Below are positions 24,309 through 32,723 of a stretch of 58,462 bases of DNA, piece after piece. Numbering within the stretch: the stretch's first letter is position 1; every line of letters begins with the position of its first letter. Below the pieces are notes generated by a model, which saw only the letters and a list, made by a program, of their open reading frames with translations, did no database searches and was not told the DNA's origin. Source of the stretch: Candidatus Melainabacteria bacterium (GTDB lineage: Bacteria; Cyanobacteriota; Vampirovibrionia; Obscuribacterales; Obscuribacteraceae); assembly GCA_020854255.1 (NCBI GenBank), contig JADZFV010000193.1, forward strand, positions 1 through 58,462, read 5' to 3'. The position numbers were made by a program, and so were the translations under genes.

Positions 24309-26225
24309 CTAGACCAGGTCGTTGTCGCAGGCGTATTTCACGAGCGCGGTGCGGCTCTTCAGCTTGAGCTTCTTGCGAATACGAGAAGCATGCAATTCAA
24401 CAGTCGACTCGGTCAAAAAGAGTCGCTGGGCAATTTCGCGATTGGCCAGTCCGGAGGCAATCAATTTCAAGACTTCCAATTCGCGAAACGACAGGGGCGG
24501 CCCGCCTGTGTCTGAGCGTCCTTTATCCTCGAGACCTTCCGGGCGATTAGTTCTGGAGGCTATCTCTAGAGTATTGGTCAGCTGTTGAGTTAGATTGCCG
24601 AGCAAATTCATGTTGAACAGCTGATCTTTTACCTGCATGAATGCCTGGCTGTTTTCCAGAGCTATAGCAGCTTCGGCTGCAGCCACCTCCAGCATATCCA
24701 GCTCATTGGGCAACCATTTGCGCGGTATGCCACAGGAAATGGCAACGACAACGCCGTAAATTTGTCCATGATGCGAAATCGGGGCCCCGGCGATGCTGCT
24801 GAAACCGTTGTCGAGGAACCATTCCAGCTCTTCATCGCTGATTTGCAGGTTGGGTCTTTCGGCGACGATATCGCCCACTGCCTTTACTCTGGTCTTAAAG
24901 TGCCCGGCAGTGCGGGCGGGAAACTGTCCGGTCCGCCCCAATCCCAGAGGCGAAACATCGGGTTCGGCAAATTCGTGCGTGACAATCGGAGAAGTTATCG
25001 ACTCGGTTCGAACAACCATGCAGCGCGAAACACTGAGTGCCCGCCCCAAACTATCGACAACCGATTGCATAATGCTATCTCGATCGAGCGAAGAATGAAG
25101 CCGACATACGATCTGGCGCATCCATCTCTCCCAGGTCAGCTGTTTTGAAAGTGCAACCTGGCTGCTCTCTCCGTGTAGCTCACGTTCATCCTCTTGCGCA
25201 GCTGGTTTTGCCAAAAGAGATGGGCGCTTTTGGTCGTACAAAATCACGGCCAGTTTTAGATCTTTTGAGTCAGTGTGAGCATCTGTTTCGTGAATTGGAT
25301 AGGCCAGAATTCCGATCAAACCGCAGTCGGACTTAGCGGCCGAAAGAGTAAGATCTTGAGCGAATTGCGCTCTGCTCGAATTTATCGTCGTTGAGACAAT
25401 GTCGCAAACCGTCTTTTTCGGGGCCAAAAGATCGGTCAAATTGACTCCATCAATAGTGACACTGGCACCGGTGAGAAGACGCGCCGCACTGGCGTTTGCG
25501 CTAAGAACCAGCAAGCTTTCCGAATCGACAATCAGGCACGCTGATTTTGCTTGAGTGAAAAAACTCGCCTGTCGGTTGCGGATCTGAAGCGTTTCTGCAA
25601 GATCAATGGCAATCGCCACCTGCTGAGAAAGAGCCTCGCAAATTTCAATCAATTCATCGGAAAAGTGCCCTCCTTCGGCGGCGTGCATTGTCAAACAACC
25701 GAGCGGGCCCGCGTGACCGATTAAAGGAAATGCAATCACACAGCCGCTTTTGCCATCGCCGACGAATGTCTCGAGGGCTGTGGCGCCGACTGTGAGAATA
25801 TCTTGCAGCGGCAACGGCCGCCCATCTCTTAACAGTTTGACAAATTCGGATCGCACGCCCAAATGGTAAGTCTTGCCTACAAGCGCTGACTTCTGTCCGC
25901 CGGCGTACTCTGCCTTCACCTCCAAGGCCGATCCTTCCTCACAGAAAAGCAAAACTGCACAGCGCTCAATGGCAAGCGCGTGTCCCAGCTCATCGACAAT
26001 CTGCCCAGCCAAGTCCGCTATTGCGCGGGGTTTCTTCAAAGAACCGCGCACCACTTCACTGAGCTTATTCATCAAAGCCCACATGGCAGCAGAGTTTGCT
26101 GCTTTCAACGATTTCACTTCCTTGGGAATGTTCAACGAATTGTCCGCTGGGAAGCGGTGTAAATGATTGGGGCGGATTCCGTGAGTGATACTCCCATTTT
26201 CCCTATAAGGCAGGGTACTGTCCAT
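24309..26225 (-). CDS. GAF-PAS-GAF-LuxR transcriptional regulator
   Basis: 638 residues. A GAF domain covers about 60-215 (LGHALAIERCAVLLFCEEG, through IGHAGPLGCLTMHAAEG). A PAS-like segment follows at about 225-335 (ACLIVDSESLLVLSANASAA). A second GAF domain covers about 365-535 (VVDSLGRALSVSRCMVVRTE). The C-terminal 65 residues are a LuxR/GerE helix-turn-helix (LSFRELEVLKLIASGLANRE, then IAQRLFLTESTVELHASRIR). It is probably a one-component regulator. The first 45 residues are non-conserved and the ATG at 26225 has no ribosome site, so the start is uncertain. It converges on the MoxR operon with 28 bases between the stops. Confidence 0.87.
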   Translation of the reverse strand: MDSTLPYRENGSITHGIRPNHLHRFPADNSLNIPKEVKSLKAANSAAMWALMNKLSEVVRGSLKKPRAIADLAGQIVDELGHALAIERCAVLLFCEEGSALEVKAEYAGGQKSALVGKTYHLGVRSEFVKLLRDGRPLPLQDILTVGATALETFVGDGKSGCVIAFPLIGHAGPLGCLTMHAAEGGHFSDELIEICEALSQQVAIAIDLAETLQIRNRQASFFTQAKSACLIVDSESLLVLSANASAARLLTGASVTIDGVNLTDLLAPKKTVCDIVSTTINSSRAQFAQDLTLSAAKSDCGLIGILAYPIHETDAHTDSKDLKLAVILYDQKRPSLLAKPAAQEDERELHGESSQVALSKQLTWERWMRQIVCRLHSSLDRDSIMQSVVDSLGRALSVSRCMVVRTESITSPIVTHEFAEPDVSPLGLGRTGQFPARTAGHFKTRVKAVGDIVAERPNLQISDEELEWFLDNGFSSIAGAPISHHGQIYGVVVAISCGIPRKWLPNELDMLEVAAAEAAIALENSQAFMQVKDQLFNMNLLGNLTQQLTNTLEIASRTNRPEGLEDKGRSDTGGPPLSFRELEVLKLIASGLANREIAQRLFLTESTVELHASRIRKKLKLKSRTALVKYACDNDLV

Positions 26226-26558
26226 ATAAGGGTTTTTGCCAGTGCCGGCAATGAATGTTCAGCCGAACTTCTAATGCGGGCGGGCGTTTTTGCCGGGAAC
26301 ATACAGCCCTGCGCGGCTGTCAACAACATTCAGATGCCGGAGCCCTGAGTGCTTGCACCGCAAAGAGTCACCGCCCAAAAGTAGCCAGGTACGAGAAAAC
26401 AAGATTAACAAGTGTTTATTTTTTTTGCCGCAAACACCCCTTTCTCTTGACTGGCTATCAAAACGCAAATCCAGCGGGCGTTACGGCACGTTTCAAAGTG
26501 GGCGCGATTTGGTATAGAATTAATGTAAGTTCATTTAATATAAAAAGGGAAACTTTAA
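26226..26558. other. Divergent intergenic region (LuxR-type regulator / zincin gene)
   Basis: There is no supported gene. Near 26491-26520, TTTCAA followed 16 bases later by TATAGA could be the promoter of the zincin gene; confidence is low. The left end carries two similar purine-rich words (CCCTATAAGGC and CCATATAAGGG) around the regulator's predicted start. Confidence 0.4.
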
Positions 26559-27110
26559 ATGACCTCGGCATCACAGTTCAGAAACCTGAAACGCCAGTTC
26601 GGAAAACGCCTGGTCGAGTGTGCACTCAAGTGTCCAACTCTGGTTGAGGACATCGAACGCATCCGCCAGGAAGGCGTGAAGATCAGGCTGGTAGATGGAC
26701 CCTGCCGGGCCTATTACGACCGCAAGAAACGCACCATTTACATCGGCAGATGGTGCCCGCGTAATTATAAGCTGATTAGCATTGCCCACGAATTTGTTCA
26801 TGCGGTTATACGTCCGACCATCGACCCCGTGCCCGGTGTGACGGGGCGACAGGAATTCGTCACGCGCTGCCTGGAAGAAGAAACCGAAGCAATTGTGCAT
26901 GAAATCAGCATCGTCAAAGAACTGCTATTGGCAGGCGTCAAAATCGATCCCAAAGAGCTGGAATGGTTGAAACGCTACAAGCGCGGTGGACGCAAAGCAA
27001 TAATGAAAGCTCTGCAAAAGACGATCACATCGACCACAGGCGAAGACTATCCTGAATATTACGGCAGTTGGTACGACGAAATCGTTCCGCCGGCCAAGCG
27101 CCTGCCATAG
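26559..27110 (+). CDS. Small HExxH metallopeptidase-like protein
   Basis: A 183-residue cytoplasmic protein with AAGGGA nine bases before its ATG. The motif ISIAHEFVHAVIRP contains HEFVH, the zincin HExxH zinc-binding and catalytic signature. An acidic LEEETEAIVHE segment about 45 residues later could provide the third ligand (Glu). Before it come strand-like LVDGPCRAYYDRKKRTIYIG and the turn GRWCPRN. It is short for a protease and lacks a signal peptide. Similar minimal zincins are often annotated only as putative metallopeptidases. Substrate unknown. Confidence 0.7.
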   Translation: MTSASQFRNLKRQFGKRLVECALKCPTLVEDIERIRQEGVKIRLVDGPCRAYYDRKKRTIYIGRWCPRNYKLISIAHEFVHAVIRPTIDPVPGVTGRQEFVTRCLEEETEAIVHEISIVKELLLAGVKIDPKELEWLKRYKRGGRKAIMKALQKTITSTTGEDYPEYYGSWYDEIVPPAKRLP

Positions 27111-27143
27111 CCATACAAAGGGCGCTCAAATTGAAAAACCAAG

Positions 27144-28040
27144 CTAGAGCAGATATGGCAAAGGAGAATCTTTTTCTTCGTCGACAGTAAACGGCTCAGA
27201 GGTCAGCGCGCACGGATTAGGAATCATGTAACGCAATTCTTCGGCAATAGCACGCGCCTGCGGCATGCCAGCATGCAAATGAATAGTCTGGAAGTCGATT
27301 TTGACTCTTGAGCCATCGGCAGCAATCACTTCTCCGTGATTGATAAGCGAACGGGCCTGATTCATGATCTCGTTATGCGAGCGCATTTGAGCGCGGCTGT
27401 GAGTATGCGGCAAAAGATTGCCGTTATTGTCGTAGGCTCTGTCCAGCCAGGCTTCCTGCGCAACGCGAATACCGGCTCTTTCACCGGCGGCCAAAAGATT
27501 GCTTCCGGACGGGCCAATCAAAACCAGCCAGCGGTCAAATTCAGCCAGAGCCTTGGCGACCACGGCAGCGATACGAACGTCGTGTGACATCTGCCTGTAG
27601 AGGAAGCCGTGCGGTCTTACTTGAGTCAGTTCGAAACCAAAGGTTCGAGCCATACCGGACAAGGCGCCAACCTGATAGAGGACTGAAGCGCGCAGTTCTG
27701 ATGTGGAAAGGTGAATCTCCCTTCTGCCAAATCCCTGAATATCTGGATAACCAATATGGGCACCCAGCGCCAGCCCGTAGTAGCGGACCTCTTCCAGGGC
27801 CGCCTCCATCAGCGAAGGATCGCCGGCATGAGCACCACAAGCTATATTTGCAGAGGTTATGAAAGGCAGGACATCTGATTCGCCCGGCATGCGATAGGGG
27901 CCGAACCCCTCACCCATGTTTGTGTTGATGTCTATTCCGTGGCGCAGAAACAACTTCGCGGTTGGTGGTTGCTGAGACTGATTGACCTGAGCGGGCGCTG
28001 GTTCGCGAGTTCCCCGTGGTCGCTGTCTTCCGCGTCGCAT
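27144..28040 (-). CDS. pxpA: LamB/YcsF family protein, 5-oxoprolinase subunit A-like
   Basis: 298 residues. The family landmarks are IDINTNMGEGFG, SANIACGAHAGDPSLM, ALGAHIGYPDIQGFGRREIH, then VRPHGFLYRQMSHD and AQEAWLDRAYDNNGNLLPHT. PxpA with PxpB and PxpC forms an ATP-dependent 5-oxoprolinase that opens pyroglutamate to glutamate. No pxpB or pxpC gene lies beside it, so it may work with partners elsewhere or have another role. GAHIGYPD replaces the usual GAHPxxPD. The first 30 residues are basic and Gln/Pro-rich (GRQRPRGTREPAP), an unusual extension. Confidence 0.85.
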   Translation of the reverse strand: MRRGRQRPRGTREPAPAQVNQSQQPPTAKLFLRHGIDINTNMGEGFGPYRMPGESDVLPFITSANIACGAHAGDPSLMEAALEEVRYYGLALGAHIGYPDIQGFGRREIHLSTSELRASVLYQVGALSGMARTFGFELTQVRPHGFLYRQMSHDVRIAAVVAKALAEFDRWLVLIGPSGSNLLAAGERAGIRVAQEAWLDRAYDNNGNLLPHTHSRAQMRSHNEIMNQARSLINHGEVIAADGSRVKIDFQTIHLHAGMPQARAIAEELRYMIPNPCALTSEPFTVDEEKDSPLPYLL

Positions 28041-28381
28041 AATCCTCCTTGCTGCCGAACCTATTCGGCAAAACCAATTTCAACCCCAAAAACGGGCTGA
28101 AAAGCTGTTTTGAAACTTAGATTCTACCAGGGAAAGCCACCAGTTCTCACGAATGCCGTCTGAAGCCGCAAATGTATTAAACATCAGTTTTGTAAAACTA
28201 GGTTTTTCCCCGTTTGATGAGCGCAATTTAGTCTTACAATGAAATAGGTTTTTCGGGTGCCGCTTTGTCTTTGAACAGGCTCGATCCGCTATCCGAATTG
28301 CCGTTATCGCCGCAAGGGCTCGAAAGAGCCGAGTTTTGCCTACAAGCCATCCATCCAGTAGCTCTTTGAGAAGCCAGTCTT
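28041..28381. other. Intergenic region upstream of the TPR/Pro-Lys-rich protein
   Basis: About 340 bases between divergent genes. A short palindrome AGTTTTGTAAAACT at 28186-28199 is the only notable element. A minus-strand ORF here (28080-28403) has no ribosome site or family features and is rejected. Confidence 0.45.
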
Positions 28382-29635
28382 TTGAGACGAGTACCACTTT
28401 CAATCTACGCTCTCATCATCTGTCTTTTGGCCGGAATCGGCTGCAAAGCCAGTGCCGATAATCGCATGATGATGACCGGTGACGACCCATATAACCTGCG
28501 TGTTCTGGCGTTTCAGTGCTATATAGAAGGGCAGACGGAGTCGGCGCTGGAAACTTATCAGCGTGCCGTCAAGCGAGCGATCGAGGAATACGGAGACGAT
28601 TCCACCATTGTCGCCGACATTTACTATGAGATGGGCAGCCTGGCTTTCGACGCAGGCAAAGAGAATACGGCTGAGTCCTGGCTCAATGAATCACTGAAGC
28701 GCAATCCCAATTCGGAGATGGCCCGAATTAAGTTGGCAGAAATCTACAGAGTGCGCTCCAAGCACGATCAGGCTTTGGCCCAGATACAAACCTGTCTGAA
28801 GCGCAATCGCAATTCGATAACGGCCAGGCGTGCGCTAGTTGTCTGGTTACAAGAAAAAGGATTTGTAGCGCTTGCCACTCAGGAATCATTCGTTCTCAAT
28901 CAAATCTCGAGAGGCAACAAAGATCATCGCATTGCCCCATCTGCATCTATGCAGGTAGCGACAGCCACAAAGCACCCGTCTGAAGCCAGCGCAAGAAAAG
29001 AAGAAGCGGCTCCAACCAAAGCTGCCGAGCCTAAGCCCGAAGCTAATCAACAGGAATCGAAAGGGGCTGAAAAAGTGAAGGCGCCGACTAGTATTGTCGC
29101 GGCCCTTATGAAACAGGCATTGACCGCTGCCAAAAAGAAAGAACAGCCCGCTGCCAAACCGGTTGTTAAACAGCCCGTAGTCAAAAAGCCAGTGGTTGTG
29201 CAGCAACCCAAAAAAGTAGTAAAACCGGAGCCGAAGAAAGAAGAGAAGAAAAAGGAAGATCCAAAACAGGAAGTGGCGAAAGCACCGCCTGCCAAGAAGA
29301 TCGAGAAACCGCCAGCGCCGAGAATCGAGCCGCCCGTCGTTGCAACTACTCAGCCGAAGCGCTCAAAAAATGGTCTTGTGCCACCGCCTCCACCGATGAT
29401 GCCTCCGTTCGGCATGTTCCCTCCTCCACCGCCGATGGGCTTCAACAATGGGCCTCTGCTGCAGACTCATGCCGCCTTGAAAAAGGAAAAACCGAAAGCA
29501 GAACCAAAAGAATCGCCAAAAGAGACTAAAGAAGCGGCAAAAGATACTAAGGACACCGCTAGCGTGGATGAAGAAGGCGAAGGCGATTTCCTGATCGACT
29601 GGGCAGCAACCAAGAAGAAAAAGAAAACGCCGTAA
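28382..29635 (+). CDS. Exported TPR protein with long Lys/Pro/Glu-rich tail
   Basis: 417 residues from a TTG start; GAGAAG lies about nine bases upstream. Residues 1-25 are a signal sequence (SIYALIICLLAGIGCKASA). The Cys at 21 could be a lipoprotein site, but the preceding GIG is not a typical lipobox. Residues 35-180 hold four TPRs, for example LRVLAFQCYIEGQTESALET and ADIYYEMGSLAFDAGKENTA. Residues 190-417 are low complexity: Ala/Lys/Glu, a PPPPPMMPPFGMFPPPPP segment, and a Lys-rich end. It probably acts in the envelope, with a disordered tail that may reach through peptidoglycan. Function unknown. Confidence 0.7.
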   Translation: MRRVPLSIYALIICLLAGIGCKASADNRMMMTGDDPYNLRVLAFQCYIEGQTESALETYQRAVKRAIEEYGDDSTIVADIYYEMGSLAFDAGKENTAESWLNESLKRNPNSEMARIKLAEIYRVRSKHDQALAQIQTCLKRNRNSITARRALVVWLQEKGFVALATQESFVLNQISRGNKDHRIAPSASMQVATATKHPSEASARKEEAAPTKAAEPKPEANQQESKGAEKVKAPTSIVAALMKQALTAAKKKEQPAAKPVVKQPVVKKPVVVQQPKKVVKPEPKKEEKKKEDPKQEVAKAPPAKKIEKPPAPRIEPPVVATTQPKRSKNGLVPPPPPMMPPFGMFPPPPPMGFNNGPLLQTHAALKKEKPKAEPKESPKETKEAAKDTKDTASVDEEGEGDFLIDWAATKKKKKTP

Positions 29636-29640
29636 CTCAA

Positions 29641-30483
29641 TTACTCGTTGGACGGACCAAATTCACCTGGCGGTGGCGGCATATCGCCCGCATTGCCGCG
29701 GGCTCCAGCCATTGCCGCCCGCGGTCCGCCCGGTTTTACTTCCGGTAAATGCTTGCGCTGGTCGGCAGTAAGCACGCTGCGAATTGAAAGAAAGTCGTCA
29801 AGCTTGATGTCTTCTACCTGCTCGTGCAATTTGCGCAATTCACGCCCTTTGGCTCGAATCATGTCATCGGAAGCGGCCGGATCAAACATCATGTCTCTGA
29901 GTTCTTGCCCGCCGCTCAAGAGCTTGCTTCTCAACTCGCGCGCCCGTGTTGAAGTTCGACTGCGCATTTGCTGGATTTTGCCTTTTTGCTCTTCGGTGAG
30001 ATTTAGCGGCGTCAGATCGAGTGCCCGCTTGCCTCCAGGGAATCCGCCTCGTCCGCCAAAGCCACGCCGGCCGTTACCTGCGGCTCCTTGACCGTCAGGC
30101 ATGAATCTTGCCCGGGCATTACGGCCCATTCCAGCGCCCTCTCCATCGCCCGGATTCATAAAGCCGCGATTGAAAGTCTCTGCAGGATCATTGCCCTGCG
30201 CACCATTGCTCTCGCGAGCCCGCATGATCGCCTTGCGCATTCTAGCTCGGCGTGCCATATCGGCATTGGCATCTCCGCTGTCGGCACCCTGCATTTCACC
30301 TTGCAGAAAGCGGGCTTTACGCCTGAAATTTCCGGCAGCGTCAGTGGGTACGGCACCAGAAGCGGTATCAGACTGGTTTGCATTTGGTGTCTGGCCAAAG
30401 CAGATCGGGACGGCAACATTTATGCAAAGCGTTAACGCCAGCCAGCCAGTGATATATGTAAATCGATTAGAGCTTAATTGCAT
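29641..30483 (-). CDS. Exported CpxP/Spy-like protein (LTxxQ repeats)
   Basis: About 280 residues. I prefer the ATG at 30483, with GAGG nine bases upstream, over the one at 30492. It overlaps the end of the anti-sigma gene by 17 bases. A signal peptide is followed by Gly/Arg/Asn-rich sequence, then a helical domain with LNLTEEQKGKIQQMRSR and later VLTADQRKHLPEV. These LTxxQ motifs typify the CpxP/Spy/ZraP group, which sense misfolded protein or metal in the periplasm. The Pro/Gly-rich C-terminus is extra. As the third gene behind an ECF sigma and anti-sigma pair it is likely a stress-responsive effector or feedback element. Confidence 0.75.
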   Translation of the reverse strand: MQLSSNRFTYITGWLALTLCINVAVPICFGQTPNANQSDTASGAVPTDAAGNFRRKARFLQGEMQGADSGDANADMARRARMRKAIMRARESNGAQGNDPAETFNRGFMNPGDGEGAGMGRNARARFMPDGQGAAGNGRRGFGGRGGFPGGKRALDLTPLNLTEEQKGKIQQMRSRTSTRARELRSKLLSGGQELRDMMFDPAASDDMIRAKGRELRKLHEQVEDIKLDDFLSIRSVLTADQRKHLPEVKPGGPRAAMAGARGNAGDMPPPPGEFGPSNE

Positions 30484-31342
30484 AAAGGCCATCCTCGTCA
30501 GTCGTCATACCAATATCGGAACCAATACCGTCGTCCTCTTCATACAAGGCCAGCAACTCCGACGAAGCAGAACGATTCTTCTGTGTGCCAGTTATATTGG
30601 TTTTGGAATTCTCATCATGAGCGACAACGGTCGTATTGACAGACTCAATTTGCCCCATGTCCTCGCTCAGATGCGCACCGGACGTTTTAGCAAGAGTGCC
30701 GGCGGCCGTAGTCTCTGCGCCGGGACGGCTCTGTCTGTGTTCGGCAATCTTCTTATCAAAACTTGATTTGATTGCTTGAGAATCTTCCACTTGAGTGCCA
30801 CTGCCATTGTGCTTATGGAGATCAACAGCCGGCAATTGATTGCCTGCCAGTAAATTCTTGTCTTCAGTACTGATACCGTCTTTGGCAGTACTTTCCGGAT
30901 CACCTGTCCTCTGGTCCACAGATTGCACCATGTGAATATTTGAAGTGGGAAGATTTGAATTGGCGACTTGCTCACCGCTACCTTTGGAAACAATCGAGCC
31001 GGCAATTGCAATTACTACAACAGCCGCCGCCGAGGCAAAAGCGACTATCCATGGGCGCTTGCCGCCGATAGCAATGACATTCACCGACTCTGTGGAGGCG
31101 GCTTGCGACCCTTTGGTCGGTACCTGGTCGAAATTGTCCGCCAGATCAATAGGCATTTTTCTGCGCGGCAAACCGGAAAGCGTAGTCTTAAGCGCCTCAA
31201 TCTCCTTCACCTGACGCTTGCAATGATCACAAGACTGAACATGCGCAAGGACTTGTTCCTTCTCGGACTTGTCCAGTTCGCTGTCTACAAATGCGTCAAG
31301 CATCGGTATAAATGTTTCACATTGGGAATTCTTACTAGACAT
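30467..31342 (-). CDS. Zinc-finger anti-sigma factor, single membrane span
   Basis: About 291 residues. The ATG at 31342 has AAGG eight bases upstream and follows the sigma gene by five bases. Residues 1-50 form a zf-HC2 anti-sigma domain (MLDAFVDSELDKSEKEQVLA, then HVQSCDHCKRQV, the HxxxCxxC zinc site). A transmembrane helix lies near 100-120 (WIVAFASAAAVVVIAIAGSI). The 170-residue extracytoplasmic part is Ser/Thr/Asn-rich and shows no known fold. The protein would hold the upstream ECF sigma factor at the membrane until an envelope signal arrives. Confidence 0.87.
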   Translation of the reverse strand: MSSKNSQCETFIPMLDAFVDSELDKSEKEQVLAHVQSCDHCKRQVKEIEALKTTLSGLPRRKMPIDLADNFDQVPTKGSQAASTESVNVIAIGGKRPWIVAFASAAAVVVIAIAGSIVSKGSGEQVANSNLPTSNIHMVQSVDQRTGDPESTAKDGISTEDKNLLAGNQLPAVDLHKHNGSGTQVEDSQAIKSSFDKKIAEHRQSRPGAETTAAGTLAKTSGAHLSEDMGQIESVNTTVVAHDENSKTNITGTQKNRSASSELLALYEEDDGIGSDIGMTTDEDGLYAIKL

Positions 31343-31347
31343 AGAAA

Positions 31348-31977
31348 TCACCTTGAAGCGGTCTGGGCACCTTGATTGTCGAAATAGGCAGCGAGCAATT
31401 CTCTCAGTTTGATGCGTCCGTAATGCAAGCGTGAGCGAACGGTACCGACGCTGGTGCCGACGATATCGGCTATCTCTTGATACTGGAAGCCCTCGATGTC
31501 GTGCAAGACAACAACGGCTCTCTGGCTCTCCGGCAATTCCATCAAAGACTTTTCGATGAAGATTTGCTGCTCTTCCAGATCGACCTTCTGCGCCGGCGAA
31601 GGCAGCGGATCGGCAATTTGGGAGAGTGAACTATTTTCGCCGGGAGGTTCGTCTTCGTTCTGCGTAGATTGAGGATCGAAGGACACTACTTTCATTCCAG
31701 TTCGCCTTTGTTTTGTTCTCACTACATCGACACACAAGTTATGAGCAATGCGAAAAATCCAAGAGGCAAAGGATGCTTCTTTTCGAAATCCAGAAATACT
31801 TTGATGCACCTTCAAAAAAGTGTCTTGAGTAACTTCCTCTGCTTCGTCCGGGTTTCCCAAGATACGAAAGGCCGCGTTGTAAATGCGGTTTTGGTATCGG
31901 CGAACCAGAGACTTGAACTTTGTCGAGTCTCCTGTCTGTCTAAATTCTTCAACGATGGCCTCGTCGGAAAGGTCCAC
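31348..31977 (-). CDS. ECF-type RNA polymerase sigma factor
   Basis: 209 residues from GTG, with GGGAG eight bases upstream. Region 2 reads LVRRYQNRIYNAAFRILGNP, then EEVTQDTFLKVHQSISGFR and FASWIFRIAHNLCVDVVR. Region 4 reads LMELPESQRAVVVLHDIEGF, then YQEIADIVGTSVGTVRSRLH. An acidic/Ser-rich linker of about 45 residues joins them. First gene of a three-gene operon with its anti-sigma factor and a CpxP-like protein, arranged like an RpoE/SigW-type envelope stress module. It is divergent from the phosphatase gene at 32053, 75 bases away. Confidence 0.95.
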   Translation of the reverse strand: MDLSDEAIVEEFRQTGDSTKFKSLVRRYQNRIYNAAFRILGNPDEAEEVTQDTFLKVHQSISGFRKEASFASWIFRIAHNLCVDVVRTKQRRTGMKVVSFDPQSTQNEDEPPGENSSLSQIADPLPSPAQKVDLEEQQIFIEKSLMELPESQRAVVVLHDIEGFQYQEIADIVGTSVGTVRSRLHYGRIKLRELLAAYFDNQGAQTASR

Positions 31978-32052
31978 TGTTTATCTCCCACCAGCAAGAC
32001 GTTATGGTCCGCTATTATTGAATACGTAATTTCGTGCAAAGGAGTTCAATTT
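31978..32052. promoter_or_regulatory. Divergent promoter region, ECF operon / phosphatase
   Basis: On the minus strand TTGCAC and TAATAG are about 16 bases apart, a weak sigma-70 match. On the same strand a GAACT word precedes CGTAT by about 17 bases, loosely like an ECF-type promoter, which would mean autoregulation. On the plus strand AAAGGAG (32038-32044) is the ribosome site of the phosphatase gene. Confidence 0.3.
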
Positions 32053-32709
32053 GTGAGCCCTTTATTAACAACAGTTAATCCTATCCAGGCATTTGCCCTG
32101 ACTTTCTGCGCATCCTGCTTCCTAAGTATAGGAGCTAGAGCGGACGCAACGCCGGTCGCAATAACGCCCAAAGCCGCCCAGCCGGAAGGGACGGTCACAA
32201 AGTCCGTAAAAGCCAAAGAAGACCTGCCCAACTTCCACCAGGTCCATCCGTTTCTTTATCGCGGCGGCGAACCAACAAAAGAAGGCCTGAAGAAGATCAA
32301 AGAGATGGGTGTGACGACTATCCTTGATTTGCGAAATCCGGGAGAAAAGAAGTACGACGAAAAGCAGTCAGCTAAAGATTTGGGCATGCGCTATATCAGC
32401 ATGCCCATGAATTCGAAGGCTCCGACAACCAAACAAATCAAACGCTTGCTGGACGAAATCGATCGCGCCAGAGCCAAGGTTGAAGTTAATGGGAGCAGCA
32501 CGGACAACACCGCTAAAGAGGCTGTCTTCGTCCATTGCGCTCACGGCTCCGATCGCACCGGATGCATGATCGGTATCTGGCGTGTGAAAAGAGATGGCTA
32601 CGATTACGAAACCGCCTATCAGGAAATGCGCAAATACTGGTTTACACCCAAATTCACAAACCTTTCCGGTGCAGTAAAGACCGCGGCAAGCGATGCAAAG
32701 CCGCAATAA
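32053..32709 (+). CDS. Exported dual-specificity/tyrosine phosphatase
   Basis: 218 residues. I chose the GTG at 32053 because AAAGGAG lies eight bases upstream and a signal peptide follows (IQAFALTFCASCFLSIGARA, then DATP). The frame is open to 31669, but that part only mirrors the sigma gene. The catalytic P-loop is VHCAHGSDRTGCMIG, a CxxGxxRT motif. Before it come FLYRGGEPTKEGLKKIKEMG and TTILDLRNPGEK, typical of DSP-type phosphatases related to plant Siw14 and bacterial exported enzymes. Substrates may be phosphoproteins or inositol phosphates. It would act outside the cytoplasm. Confidence 0.9.
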   Translation: MSPLLTTVNPIQAFALTFCASCFLSIGARADATPVAITPKAAQPEGTVTKSVKAKEDLPNFHQVHPFLYRGGEPTKEGLKKIKEMGVTTILDLRNPGEKKYDEKQSAKDLGMRYISMPMNSKAPTTKQIKRLLDEIDRARAKVEVNGSSTDNTAKEAVFVHCAHGSDRTGCMIGIWRVKRDGYDYETAYQEMRKYWFTPKFTNLSGAVKTAASDAKPQ

Positions 32710-32723
32710 CAGCCAGGCAAAGT

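Noticed and set aside
28080-28403. 107-codon minus-strand ORF in the gap before the TPR/Pro-Lys-rich gene
   Set aside because: No ribosome site, no family signal, and it overlaps the start of a well-supported exported protein on the opposite strand.
31669-32052. Upstream extension of the phosphatase reading frame
   Set aside because: It merely mirrors the sigma factor gene; a strong ribosome site and a signal peptide fix the start at 32053.
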